This document shows positions 1 to 8,055 of a stretch of DNA of 64,000 nucleotides, in pieces. The stretch comes from Pseudomonas syringae (GTDB lineage Bacteria > Pseudomonadota > Gammaproteobacteria > Pseudomonadales > Pseudomonadaceae), in contig NZ_CP066265.1 of assembly GCF_023278085.1 (NCBI RefSeq), positions 1,890,501 through 1,954,500 of the forward strand. The letters run 5' to 3'. Each line of letters opens with the position of its first letter. Positions within the stretch are counted from its first letter, which is position 1. Both the position numbers and the translations under genes were made by a program. The notes under the pieces are model-generated. The model searched no databases. It had not been told where the DNA came from and saw nothing but the letters and a program-made list of their open reading frames with translations.

Positions 1-1321
1 CGAACAGCAGATCTTCGATGCACTGCGCTGGCTGGGCATTGAATGGAGCGAAGGCCCGGACGTCGGCGGCCCACACGGTCCTTATCGCCAAAGCGAGCGG
101 GGCGAGATCTACCAGAAGTACGCGCAGCAACTGGTCGATCTGGGCCATGCTTTCCCGTGCTTCTGCACCGCTGAAGAGCTCGACGAGATGCGCGCCGAGC
201 AGCAGGCCAAGGGTGAAACCCCGCGTTACGACGGTCGTGCCTTGCTGCTCTCCAAGGAAGAAGTCCAGCGCCGCCTGGACGCTGGCGAGCCGCACGTGAT
301 CCGCATGAAAGTGCCGACCGAAGGCGTCTGCGTAGTACCGGACATGTTGCGCGGTGAAGTTGAAATCCCGTGGGACCGCATGGACATGCAGGTCCTGATG
401 AAGACTGACGGCTTGCCGACCTACTTCCTGGCCAACGTGGTCGATGACCATCTGATGGGCATCACCCACGTACTGCGTGGCGAAGAATGGCTGCCCTCGG
501 CGCCGAAACTGATCCTCCTCTACGAATATTTCGGTTGGGACAAGCCGCAGCTGTGTTATATGCCGCTGCTGCGTAACCCGGACAAGAGCAAGTTGTCCAA
601 GCGCAAGAACCCGACGTCGGTGACCTTCTATGAGCGTATGGGCTTCATGCCTGAAGCGATGCTCAACTATCTAGGCCGTATGGGCTGGTCGATGCCGGAC
701 GAGCGCGAGAAGTTCTCGCTGCAGGAAATGGTCGACCACTTCGACCTGTCCCGTGTCTCGCTGGGCGGGCCGATCTTCGATATCGAGAAGTTGTCCTGGC
801 TCAATGGCCAGTGGCTGCGTGAACTGCCGGTCGAAGAGTTCGCCTCGCGCCTGAAAACCTGGGCGCTGAACCCCGACTACATGATGAAGATCGCGCCGCA
901 CGTGCAGGGCAGGGTGGAAACCTTCAGCCAGGTCGCACCGCTGGCAGGCTTCTTCTTCGCGGGCGGTGTCACGCCGGATGCCAGGTTGTTCGAGCACAAG
1001 AAACTGTCCCCGGAGCAAGTGCGCCAGGTCATGCAGTTGATCCTGTGGAAGCTGGAATCGCTGCGTCAATGGGAAAAGGAGCGGATCATGGGTTGCATCC
1101 AGGCGGTCGTCGAGCACCTCGAGCTCAAACTGCGTGATGCCATGCCCTTGATGTTCGCGGCGATTACCGGTCAGGCCAACTCGGTCTCGGTGACTGACGC
1201 GATGGAGATCCTCGGGCCGGACCTCACCCGCTTCCGCCTGCGTCAGGCACTGGATTTGCTGGGTGGTGTCTCGAAGAAAGAAAACAAGGAATGGGAAAAG
1301 CTTCTGGGTGCCATCGCCTGA
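1..1321 (+). CDS. gltX: Glutamyl-tRNA synthetase, 3' part (cut by window start)
   Basis: Charges tRNA-Glu with glutamate in the cytoplasm. The reading frame is open from base 2 and ends in TGA at 1319-1321, giving 439 residues; the family is about 490, so roughly the first 50 residues, with the HIGH motif, lie outside the window. Visible are the class I catalytic region ([13 protein letters not shown]) and the KMSKS-equivalent KLSKRK near base 595, followed by the helical anticodon-binding C-terminal half. The truncation is a window edge, not a pseudogene. Two tRNA-Glu genes lie just downstream on the same strand, so enzyme and substrate are neighbours. Confidence 0.96.
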   Translation, partial: EQQIFDALRWLGIEWSEGPDVGGPHGPYRQSERGEIYQKYAQQLVDLGHAFPCFCTAEELDEMRAEQQAKGETPRYDGRALLLSKEEVQRRLDAGEPHVIRMKVPTEGVCVVPDMLRGEVEIPWDRMDMQVLMKTDGLPTYFLANVVDDHLMGITHVLRGEEWLPSAPKLILLYEYFGWDKPQLCYMPLLRNPDKSKLSKRKNPTSVTFYERMGFMPEAMLNYLGRMGWSMPDEREKFSLQEMVDHFDLSRVSLGGPIFDIEKLSWLNGQWLRELPVEEFASRLKTWALNPDYMMKIAPHVQGRVETFSQVAPLAGFFFAGGVTPDARLFEHKKLSPEQVRQVMQLILWKLESLRQWEKERIMGCIQAVVEHLELKLRDAMPLMFAAITGQANSVSVTDAMEILGPDLTRFRLRQALDLLGGVSKKENKEWEKLLGAIA

Positions 1322-1422
1322 GGCAATGCCCGAACCTGCCAGTCGCCTCCCGGTTTTCCGGGGGGTGAAGGGTAAGTGGTTGTATTACCGACAAAAAACT
1401 TTGTAAGTTGTAAAAAATAAAT

Positions 1423-1451
1423 TTGACAGCCCAGCGACTCACGCTTAATAT
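1423..1451 (+). promoter_or_regulatory. Sigma-70 promoter of the tRNA cluster
   Basis: TTGACA (1423-1428) and TAATAT (1446-1451) are separated by exactly 17 bases, and a GC-rich discriminator (GCGCCCCG) follows. This is close to consensus and typical of stringently controlled stable-RNA promoters. It sits about 20 bases before the first tRNA. I see no comparable promoter between the later tRNAs, so one transcript for all four is likely. Confidence 0.85.
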
Positions 1452-1470
1452 GCGCCCCGTCCACTGATGT

Positions 1471-1546
1471 GGGGCTTTAGCTCAGCTGGGAGAGCGCCTG
1501 CATGGCATGCAGGAGGTCAGCGGTTCGATCCCGCTAAGCTCCACCA
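1471..1546 (+). tRNA. tRNA-Ala (anticodon GGC), copy 1
   Basis: A 76-base cloverleaf with the CCA encoded. The anticodon stem CCTGC/GCAGG holds the loop ATGGCAT, giving anticodon GGC, which reads GCC and GCU alanine codons. The T arm contains GGTTCGATCCC. It is identical over its length to the copy at 1763-1838. Confidence 0.97.
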
Positions 1547-1634
1547 AATTTAGCGTTTCAAAGTGCAGCTACACTGCTTTGAGATGATGTGAAATGACCG
1601 GATCCAGCGACCGGTTGTTCTTGCAGAAGGTTTT

Positions 1635-1710
1635 GTCCCCTTCGTCTAGTGGCCTAGGACACCGCCCTTTCACGGCGGTAACAGGGGTTCGAGTCCCCTA
1701 GGGGACGCCA
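1635..1710 (+). tRNA. tRNA-Glu (anticodon TTC), copy 1
   Basis: A 76-base cloverleaf with encoded CCA. The acceptor stem is GTCCCCT/AGGGGAC. The anticodon stem CCGCC/GGCGG holds the loop CTTTCAC, giving anticodon TTC. The T arm reads GGGTTCGAGTCCC. It is identical to the copy at 1884-1959. Confidence 0.97.
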
Positions 1711-1762
1711 GTTTCACCGAGTGATACTTCAACGTTGATCTCCGCCGCGAGGCGATAAATCC

Positions 1763-1838
1763 GGGGCTTTAGCTCAGCTGGGAGAGCGCCTGCATGGCAT
1801 GCAGGAGGTCAGCGGTTCGATCCCGCTAAGCTCCACCA
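1763..1838 (+). tRNA. tRNA-Ala (anticodon GGC), copy 2
   Basis: Same 76 bases as the copy at 1471, including the encoded CCA. With the following tRNA-Glu it forms a second Ala-Glu pair; the spacers of the two pairs differ, so only the tRNA bodies are kept identical. Confidence 0.97.
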
Positions 1839-1883
1839 ATTTTGCCAGGGTTCACCGCTCGGTGATCCTGACTGAAGGTTTGC

Positions 1884-1959
1884 GTCCCCTTCGTCTAGTG
1901 GCCTAGGACACCGCCCTTTCACGGCGGTAACAGGGGTTCGAGTCCCCTAGGGGACGCCA
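1884..1959 (+). tRNA. tRNA-Glu (anticodon TTC), copy 2
   Basis: Same 76 bases as the copy at 1635. It is the last gene of the cluster and is followed within about 25 bases by a terminator hairpin. Confidence 0.97.
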
Positions 1960-1981
1960 CGATTTCCCGCTCTGCGGGACC

Positions 1982-2019
1982 AAGGGTCATTCGATTATTG
2001 AATGGCCCTTTTGTTTTTT
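1982..2019 (+). terminator. Rho-independent terminator of the tRNA cluster
   Basis: An 11-bp stem, AAGGGTCATTC pairing with GAATGGCCCTT (one G-T pair), is followed by TTGTTTTTT. It ends the tRNA transcript. Confidence 0.88.
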
Positions 2020-2116
2020 CAGGGTTTGAAAAACCCTTCCTTTCTGACTTTATTCTTATCTTCATACACAAAACCAACCAATTCTCGTGCAGGTGCTCCG
2101 CATTGAAATGCCATTC

Positions 2117-2133
2117 ATGACGCTCTGCGTCAT
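2117..2133. repeat. Small palindrome of the ACGC-NNN-GCGT core family
   Basis: ATGACGCTCTGCGTCAT is a perfect 7-bp stem around TCT. It shares the ACGC..GCGT core with the palindromes at 2481-2553 and 15585-15702 but has different outer stem bases. The stretch 2020-2640 contains no gene I can support; it holds only repeats. Confidence 0.7.
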
Positions 2134-2247
2134 ATCGGTGATGTATAACCATGTCATGCCTTACCCCTGATCACTGTTCATAAAAGAAAGCGCTTTTCTA
2201 TCGCGATGGTACTGACAGCGCCGATTGCGACGTAAGTGACGGCTGAG

Positions 2248-2429
2248 CCCTGACACTGATCCGGGGGATGCTCGGCAGGACGCCGAGCAAGCTGCACCGG
2301 GCCAAGGATGGCCCGTTGCAGCGACCCCCGGATCAGTGTCAGGGCGAAGGAACCCGGCGAAGTCGGGCCGGAAACGGAGCTTGGACTTTGCCTACTTTGG
2401 TCCCTCAAAGTAGGGCGCCGTAAGGGCGC
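2248..2429. repeat. Branched palindromic intergenic repeat
   Basis: A perfect 20-base inverted repeat (2248-2267 against 2325-2344, CCCTGACACTGATCCGGGGG) encloses two smaller hairpins: GCTCGGC/GCCGAGC near 2271-2288, and GCTGCA-CC-GGGCC/GGCCC-G-TT-GCAGC near 2291-2322. The predicted shape is a three-way junction. Two more hairpins follow: CCTACTTTG/CAAAGTAGG (2391-2414) and GCGCC/GGCGC (2415-2429). No coding frame fits. From memory, the tail containing the CTACTTTG hairpin is part of a dispersed Pseudomonas intergenic repeat; I cannot name the family. Confidence 0.72.
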
Positions 2430-2480
2430 AAAGGTGACCTGAGTCGGAAACAGACATCACTGATATCGCAGAACCGCTGT

Positions 2481-2553
2481 GTGACGCAGAGCGTCACTAA
2501 CACAAAGAGGACGCAGAGCGTCCGGAACTGCATGCCGACGCGGAGCATCGGCA
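2481..2553. repeat. Cluster of three covarying palindromes
   Basis: Three palindromes stand in a row: GTGACGCAGAGCGTCAC (2481-2497), GGACGCAGAGCGTCC (2509-2523) and TGCCGACGC-GGA-GCATCGGCA (2533-2553, one internal mismatch). The loop and inner stem are nearly constant, while the outer stem bases change together on both sides. The same architecture appears between dgoD and its transporter at 15585-15702. Confidence 0.78.
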
Positions 2554-2705
2554 CGATAGTCAGTTAGCCTTGTGTATGACGATGAGCGCTGGAGCATGAG
2601 GAACGATAGGCGTCCTGAAGGGCACTTCTCTTACCAGCGCGTGTGAACCAGCGCCATGACCCGCTACACTCCCCGCCAATCACATTCACCCAAGCAGGAG
2701 CACGC

Positions 2706-3167
2706 ATGGTCTGGGATCGGGCAACGCCTTTCGTCATTGATCTGAATGTCGCCGCCGAGGATATCGACGGGCTGGGGCATGCCAACAACGCAGTGTATGT
2801 CTCTTGGCTGGAGCGCTGCGCGTGGCGGCATTCGCAGTTTCTGGGGCTGGACCTGACCGAGTATCGGCGTCTGGATCGGGCCATGGCAGTGGTCAGGCAC
2901 GAGATCGACTACCTGGCCAGCGCCTACGAGAACGACGACCTGCAACTGGCGACCTGGATCACTGACTGGGACAGCCGCCTGAAAATGACCCGCCGCTTTC
3001 AGCTCAAGCGACCTGCCGACAACCTGACACTGCTGCGCGCGCAAACCACTTTTGTCTGTATCGAACTGTCCAGTGGTCGGCCCAAGCGCATGCCGGTCGA
3101 GTTCATCGAGGGCTACGGCGCGGCCATTCTCGACAGCGACGTTCCCAATCCGTACGTCGGGCAGTAA
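2706..3167 (+). CDS. Acyl-CoA thioesterase, 4HBT/YbgC-like hotdog fold
   Basis: A 153-residue single-domain hotdog protein. The N-terminal part has DIDGLGHANNAVYVSWLE, the position where YbgC/FadM-type thioesterases carry their catalytic Asp and the loop before the long helix. Such enzymes hydrolyse acyl-CoA thioesters in the cytoplasm; the substrate cannot be read from sequence. The start is ATG 2706, preceded by CAGGAG at a good spacing; a longer frame from 2643 lacks a ribosome site and adds residues the family does not have. It is followed by dusC after 29 bases on the same strand. Confidence 0.85.
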   Translation: MVWDRATPFVIDLNVAAEDIDGLGHANNAVYVSWLERCAWRHSQFLGLDLTEYRRLDRAMAVVRHEIDYLASAYENDDLQLATWITDWDSRLKMTRRFQLKRPADNLTLLRAQTTFVCIELSSGRPKRMPVEFIEGYGAAILDSDVPNPYVGQ

Positions 3168-3196
3168 ACTGCCGGACTTTTTTTCGAGTGTGACCC

Positions 3197-4147
3197 ATGC
3201 AAATTGCTCTGGCGCCCATGGAGGGGTTGGTCGACGACATCCTGCGTAATGTGCTGACGAAAGTCGGCGGCATCGACTGGTGCGTGACCGAATTCATCCG
3301 GGTGTCCGAGCGTTTGATGCCGGCGCACTACTTCTATAAGTACGCATCGGAATTTCACCAGGGCGCGAAAACCGACGCGGGCACGCCTTTGCGCCTTCAG
3401 TTGCTGGGCTCTGACCCGGTGTGCCTGGCCGAGAACGCTGCATTCGCCTGTGAATTGGGCGCACCGGTGCTGGACCTGAACTTTGGTTGTCCGGCCAAGA
3501 CCGTCAACCGCTCCCGTGGCGGTGCAATCCTGCTCAAGGAGCCGGAATTGCTGCATTCGATCGTCAGCCAGGTGCGCCGTGCGGTGCCCAGACATATTCC
3601 TGTCACAGCCAAGATGCGCCTGGGTTACGAAAACACCGACGGCGCGCTGGATTGTGCGCGGGCGTTGGCTGACGGCGGGGCAGAGCAAATCGTCGTTCAC
3701 GCACGCACCAAGGTCGACGGCTACAAGCCGCCCGCGCACTGGGAGTGGATTGCGCGCATTCAGGACGTGGTCAAGGTCCCGGTGGTCGCCAACGGTGAAA
3801 TCTGGACCGTTGAGGATTGGCGGCGATGCCGCGAAATCTGCGGTGCGCGGGACATCATGATTGGTCGCGGGCTGGTAGCGCGCCCTGACCTTGCCCGGCA
3901 GATTGCAGCGGCGCAGAAGGGCGAAGAGGTGGTGCCGATGACCTGGGCCGAGTTGCAGCCGATGCTGCGCAGCTTCTGGCAGGACTGCCTTATCAAGATG
4001 ACGCTCATTCAGGCACCGGGCCGTCTCAAGCAATGGCTGGTGCTGCTGACCAAGAGCTACCCGGAAGCGACCCTGATGTTCAATGCTCTACGCCGCGAAA
4101 CCGATTGCGCTCGAATCAGCGTATTGCTCGGTTGTTCGCCCGGCTGA
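3197..4147 (+). CDS. dusC: tRNA-dihydrouridine(16) synthase DusC
   Basis: FMN- and NADPH-dependent reduction of uridine to dihydrouridine in the tRNA D loop. The 316 residues form the Dus TIM barrel: [12 protein letters not shown] at the start, [17 protein letters not shown] with the catalytic Cys at about residue 98, [26 protein letters not shown] and [11 protein letters not shown] for the FMN phosphate. The shorter length and the N-terminal MEGLVD favour DusC over DusA or DusB. It may be co-transcribed with the thioesterase just upstream. Confidence 0.93.
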   Translation: MQIALAPMEGLVDDILRNVLTKVGGIDWCVTEFIRVSERLMPAHYFYKYASEFHQGAKTDAGTPLRLQLLGSDPVCLAENAAFACELGAPVLDLNFGCPAKTVNRSRGGAILLKEPELLHSIVSQVRRAVPRHIPVTAKMRLGYENTDGALDCARALADGGAEQIVVHARTKVDGYKPPAHWEWIARIQDVVKVPVVANGEIWTVEDWRRCREICGARDIMIGRGLVARPDLARQIAAAQKGEEVVPMTWAELQPMLRSFWQDCLIKMTLIQAPGRLKQWLVLLTKSYPEATLMFNALRRETDCARISVLLGCSPG

Positions 4148-4199
4148 TTATCCAGAAGCTGAACCCGACGAACGGTCAAAAAAAATCTGAAAAAAACCT

Positions 4200-4227
4200 C
4201 TTGAAAAGCGAATGGCCGTCCCTATTT
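4200..4227 (+). promoter_or_regulatory. Sigma-32 heat-shock promoter of the small Hsp gene
   Basis: CTTGAAA (4200-4206) and CCCTATTT (4220-4227) are 13 bases apart, matching the sigma-32 pattern CTTGAAA-N13-15-CCCCATNT with one mismatch. The same spacer is seen before htpG at 46979-47006, a second heat-shock gene in this window. Confidence 0.82.
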
Positions 4228-4266
4228 TCGTGATCAAGCGATGCCGAAAACGGGTCGCGTAAACCA

Positions 4267-4284
4267 CTCGCTGATAAACAGGAG
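4267..4284 (+). promoter_or_regulatory. ROSE-like RNA thermometer hairpin at the ibpA ribosome site
   Basis: CTC-G-CTG (4267-4273) can pair with CAGGAG (4279-4284) around an ATAAA loop, leaving one G bulged. The paired right arm contains the Shine-Dalgarno GGAG of the small heat shock gene. The left arm contains UCGCU, which fits the ROSE consensus U(U/C)GCU with its characteristic bulged G. Such hairpins melt with heat and free the ribosome site; ROSE thermometers are known on ibpA genes, including in Pseudomonas. Confidence 0.78.
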
Positions 4285-4291
4285 AATTGTT

Positions 4292-4735
4292 ATGGCTACT
4301 GCATTTTCTCTGGCTCCACTGTTTCGCAACTCAGTGGGATTCGACCGCTTCAACGATCTTTTCGAGTCGGCGGCACGAAATGAGACAACCAGCGGCTACC
4401 CTCCCTACAACGTGGAGCGGCACACCGATGACCATTATCGAATCGTGATCGCTGCAGCAGGCATGCAGGAGCAGGATCTCGAGTTGCAGGTTGAAAAAGG
4501 TGTGCTGACCGTGATCGGCAGCAAGCGCGAGCAAGAAGCCGAAAACGTGACGTATCTGCATCAGGGTATTGCCCGGCGTGAATTCAAGCTGTCGTTCAGG
4601 CTGGCGGACAATATCGAAGTCAAAGGGGCCGATCTGTCTCACGGCCTGCTGAATATTGACCTGGTGCGGAATGTGCCGGAAGAAGCGAAACCAAAACGCA
4701 TTCCGCTCAATAGTCAGAAAGCGCTGCAAAACTGA
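4292..4735 (+). CDS. ibpA: Small heat shock protein (Hsp20/IbpA type)
   Basis: A cytoplasmic ATP-independent chaperone that holds unfolding proteins for DnaK/ClpB. The 147 residues have a short N-terminal arm (SLAPLFRNSVGFDRFNDLF), an alpha-crystallin domain from about residue 37 (YPPYNVERHTDDHYRIVIAAAG, ending HGLLNIDL) and a C-terminal tail with the RIPL oligomerisation motif (I-x-I/L type). The start is ATG 4292 with GGAG 8 bases upstream; an in-frame ATG at 4241 would be inside the leader that carries the thermometer. Control is likely dual: sigma-32 promoter plus RNA thermometer. A terminator follows directly. Confidence 0.95.
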   Translation: MATAFSLAPLFRNSVGFDRFNDLFESAARNETTSGYPPYNVERHTDDHYRIVIAAAGMQEQDLELQVEKGVLTVIGSKREQEAENVTYLHQGIARREFKLSFRLADNIEVKGADLSHGLLNIDLVRNVPEEAKPKRIPLNSQKALQN

Positions 4736-4771
4736 TCCGTCAGGTGACGTTGAGTCAGCGGCACGTAACAG

Positions 4772-4801
4772 GGAAGGCGCCTCAAGGCGCCTTCCTTTTT
4801 T
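4772..4801. terminator. Rho-independent terminator between ibpA and the GGDEF-EAL gene
   Basis: A 10-bp perfect stem GGAAGGCGCC/GGCGCCTTCC with a TCAA loop and a T run ends the ibpA transcript. It abuts the 3' end of the convergent gene on the minus strand, so it may also serve that gene. Confidence 0.9.
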
Positions 4802-6972
4802 CAGCCCTGAGGTGCGGCTTGCTGTGCAGGTCGCTTGAGCTGCAGCAAGGACTCGAACTGCGGGCCGGGCAGCGGCTCGCTGAACAGGTATCCCTGATAG
4901 TTGTAACAGCCCACTCTTTCGAGAAATGCCAATTGCTCGGTGGTTTCAACGCCTTCGGCAATGACGTGCAGGTTGAGGCTCTGTGCCATGGCGACGATGG
5001 CGCGGATGATTTCTGCATCGTTGGGGTCGCTGGCGGCGTCCTGAACGAAGGATTGATCAATCTTGAGCGTGTCCACTGGCAGGCGCTTGAGGTAGGTAAG
5101 CGATGAGTAACCGGTGCCGAAGTCGTCCATGGCAAAGCCCACGCCCAGATCTCTAAGCCTGCGCATCTTGAGAATGGTGTCGTCCAGATTCTGGATGACG
5201 ATGCCTTCGGTGATTTCCAGCTTGAGCATGGTCGCCGGCAATTGATGCTGTTTCAGGCTGCGTTCCACGCGTTCGACAAAGTCACTCTGCCGAAACTGGC
5301 GTGGGCTGATGTTGACGCCCATCAGGAATCGGTCTTTCGAGACCAGCCCCTGCCTCAAGAGCATTCCGCCGATTTTACAGGCGTCGTCGAGAATCCGGCT
5401 GCCAACCTCCAGAATCATGCCGCTCTCTTCCAGTATCTGGACAAACTGGTCGGGTGGCAGCAGTCCGTATTCGGGATGCTGCCAGCGTAGCAGCGCCTCT
5501 GCGCCGGTGATCTGATTGGTGCGGCAATCCACCTGTGCCTGAAAGTACAGCTGGAATTCGTTACGGGTCAGCGCCAGGCGCAGGTCGTTCTCCAGGCGCA
5601 GTCGCTGGCTGACGGCTTGCTGCATGGACGCGTGAAAAAATTGCGCGATATTGCGCCCGGAATCCTTGGCCCGGTACAGGGCAATGTCGGCGCGCTTGAG
5701 CAGATCCGCAGGCGTGAGGCCATCATCCGGGATCAGCACGATGCCGATGCTCGGAGTGACCTGCAAACGATGGCCGTCGAGGAACATCGGTTCGGCCAGC
5801 AGCTCACGCAGGTTGTCGGACAGCACCCGCACCTGATGCGTGACTTCATCGAGAGCGCCGTTCAGCCCGCTGATCAAGACCACGAACTCATCGCCGCCCA
5901 GACGCGCCACGGTGTCCTCTTGGCGTACGCTGGCTTCCAGTCGTGCAGCGACGACGTTCAGCACGCTATCGCCCACGGGATGGCCGAGCGAGTCATTGAT
6001 GTGTTTGAAATGATCCAGGTCCAGAAACAGCAGGGCGCCGCGCAGGTTCTGGTGTTGAAGCAGGTACAACTGGTGGCTGAGGCGATCCATCAGCAAGGCG
6101 CGATTGGGCAGCCCGGTCAGCGGATCGTGATAAGCCAGATGATGGATTTGCGCCTGGGCGTCTTTCAACTGGCCGATGTCCCGGGCATTCATGAGCAGGC
6201 AGGCGGTGTCGTTCAGAGTGATGAAATCCACCGAGATGTCCAGCACCAGCGGATTGCCATGCTTGTCGCGACCACTCATTTCCCGGTGATGCACCCGACC
6301 TTTCTGACGCAGCTCATCGATCATGAACTCGCGCTGCAATGTGTCGGTCCAGATGCCTATCTCATGGGCCGTGCGGCCGACCACTTCCTGGGCACTGAAG
6401 CCGGTCAGGCGACAGAACCCGTCGTTGACCTCTACATAGCGGCCTGACTCTATTTCGGTGATGGTGATCGAATCCGGACTTGAGTGAAACGCTTTGGCAA
6501 ACTTCTCTTCGCTGGCTTCCAGCGCCGCCTGGGCACGTTTCTCGGTGATGTCCATCAGCGTGCCCGACAGTCTGGACAACTGACCCTGGTCATCCCGGTA
6601 TATTCGCGCACGGCTTTCGATCAGGCGCGAGGTGCCGTTTTTCAGCTGGAAGCGGTAGCTGATCTGCAGGTAGTCGTCGCGGTTTTCTATCGCTGTCTGA
6701 TAGGCCTCACGCATCCGGTGACGTTCTTCGACAGGCAGTCTGCCGAAAAATCGCTCGGCGTCATCGTCGAATGGCTGCGCGTCCATGCCGTGCAGAAACG
6801 CCGTTCTTGCCGAGGCTCGCAGCCTGTTGCGCGTGACGTCCAGATCCCAAGTGCCCATCTGCGCCAGATCCAGCGCCAGTTCCAGGCGGTCACCGCTCTC
6901 CTTGAGCAGGCGCAACGTATCACTGTGCTGCGGCCCGGCTGGCGATGGGTCGGTGAGCGGCGGGTTGGGCAT
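4801..6972 (-). CDS. PAS-PAS-GGDEF-EAL cyclic di-GMP enzyme
   Basis: A 723-residue signalling protein with no membrane segment. Two PAS-like sensor domains (about residues 30-150, starting LALDLAQMGTWDLD, and 155-280) precede a GGDEF domain with intact GGDEF and an RxxD inhibitory site (RQED) five residues before it. An EAL domain follows with EALLRW, the ITEG glutamate and DDFGTGYSSL. Both the diguanylate cyclase and the phosphodiesterase motifs look complete, so direction of activity cannot be told from sequence. It is monocistronic, convergent with ibpA. The ATG at 6972 is the only good start; a ribosome site (ACCGAAGG) lies upstream on the minus strand. Confidence 0.93.
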   Translation of the reverse strand: MPNPPLTDPSPAGPQHSDTLRLLKESGDRLELALDLAQMGTWDLDVTRNRLRASARTAFLHGMDAQPFDDDAERFFGRLPVEERHRMREAYQTAIENRDDYLQISYRFQLKNGTSRLIESRARIYRDDQGQLSRLSGTLMDITEKRAQAALEASEEKFAKAFHSSPDSITITEIESGRYVEVNDGFCRLTGFSAQEVVGRTAHEIGIWTDTLQREFMIDELRQKGRVHHREMSGRDKHGNPLVLDISVDFITLNDTACLLMNARDIGQLKDAQAQIHHLAYHDPLTGLPNRALLMDRLSHQLYLLQHQNLRGALLFLDLDHFKHINDSLGHPVGDSVLNVVAARLEASVRQEDTVARLGGDEFVVLISGLNGALDEVTHQVRVLSDNLRELLAEPMFLDGHRLQVTPSIGIVLIPDDGLTPADLLKRADIALYRAKDSGRNIAQFFHASMQQAVSQRLRLENDLRLALTRNEFQLYFQAQVDCRTNQITGAEALLRWQHPEYGLLPPDQFVQILEESGMILEVGSRILDDACKIGGMLLRQGLVSKDRFLMGVNISPRQFRQSDFVERVERSLKQHQLPATMLKLEITEGIVIQNLDDTILKMRRLRDLGVGFAMDDFGTGYSSLTYLKRLPVDTLKIDQSFVQDAASDPNDAEIIRAIVAMAQSLNLHVIAEGVETTEQLAFLERVGCYNYQGYLFSEPLPGPQFESLLQLKRPAQQAAPQG

Positions 6973-7037
6973 GGGGTCACGAGCCTTCGGTGAGTAAAGC
7001 CGGTAAAGATCGGCCCGTGTCCTGCAACGGGGTCTAC

Positions 7038-7910
7038 TTACTGTGTCTGCGCATCAAGCAATTTCATGAATGCCCTGGCAGCATTCGACAGCGTACGTTC
7101 GGTGTGCAAGATGTAGCCTAGCTGGCGATTGAGCTGTACGCCCGGTAATGGAATGCGCGCCACCTGTTCATCGAGCATGGTGCGCGGCAGCACGCTCCAG
7201 GCCAGACCGATGGAGACCATCATTTTGATGGTTTCCATATAGTTGGTGCTCATCGCAATGTTGGGTTTGAGGCCCTGGCCCTCGCACAGCTTGCTGACAA
7301 TGTGATGCGTAAAGGTGTTACCGCCGGGAAACACCGCCGGGTAGCGCACGATGTCTTCCAGTTTCATCGGTCCGCTGTTGGCCAGCGGGTGCTCGGGCGC
7401 GGCGACGAAGTCCAGCGGGTCGTCCCACACCGGCACGGCGCGGATCAGCGAATGCGGTTCGGGGGCCAGCGTAATCACTGCGAGCTCGGCGCGCCCGTGA
7501 AGAATTTCGTCATACGCCACTTCCGAATCGAGAAACTGGATATCCAGCGCGACTTTCGGATAGGCCCGGGTGAAGGCCCGCAACACCGGCGGCAGGCGAT
7601 GCAGGCCGATATGATGGCTGGTCGCCAGAGTCAGGCGTCCGGTCACTTCGCCGGTCAGGTTGGTCAGTGCGCGCCGGGTGTCATCCAGCACATTGAGGAT
7701 CTGATAGGCGCGCGGTAGCAGGGCGCGGCCTGCTTCGGTCAGGCTGACTTCGCGACCCAGGCGGTCAAACAGACGCACGTTGAGTTGCTGCTCCAGACCG
7801 GCGATACGCTTGCTGATTGCCGGCTGGGTGATATACAGCCGCTCACCGGCACCCGAGAAACTGCCGGTCTCGGCAATGGCGATAAAAGCATTGAGATTGG
7901 CGAGGTCCAT
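7038..7910 (-). CDS. LysR-family transcriptional regulator, divergent from leuC
   Basis: A 290-residue LysR regulator: an N-terminal winged helix-turn-helix (MDLANLNAFIAIAETGSFS, then ITQPAISKRIAGLE) and a periplasmic-binding-like effector domain from about residue 90 (GRLTLATSHHIG...). I chose ATG 7910 because the HTH begins there in the family; ATG 7940 would add ten residues. The divergent arrangement with leuC and the shared 145-bp gap suggest it regulates the leu genes, which is common but unproven here. The ligand is unknown. Confidence 0.9.
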   Translation of the reverse strand: MDLANLNAFIAIAETGSFSGAGERLYITQPAISKRIAGLEQQLNVRLFDRLGREVSLTEAGRALLPRAYQILNVLDDTRRALTNLTGEVTGRLTLATSHHIGLHRLPPVLRAFTRAYPKVALDIQFLDSEVAYDEILHGRAELAVITLAPEPHSLIRAVPVWDDPLDFVAAPEHPLANSGPMKLEDIVRYPAVFPGGNTFTHHIVSKLCEGQGLKPNIAMSTNYMETIKMMVSIGLAWSVLPRTMLDEQVARIPLPGVQLNRQLGYILHTERTLSNAARAFMKLLDAQTQ

Positions 7911-8055
7911 AGTAGGATTCCATTTGGTTATCCAAAGCATGAAAATTATGAATTTGAGTTATTTAAGCACATTCCATAGGATGACCGCACAAGCCAAAGG
8001 GTCATCGCCACGATTGCCCAAGGCATAGAAACAAGCTGATGAGGAAATACGTCCG

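Noticed and set aside
1..1321. gltX as a truncated gene
   Set aside because: The open frame reaches the window edge without a start; the missing 50 or so residues are simply outside the window.
2481..2553. The repeated palindromes as a CRISPR array
   Set aside because: The units are different palindromes with very short, irregular gaps, not identical repeats with uniform spacers, and no cas gene is present.
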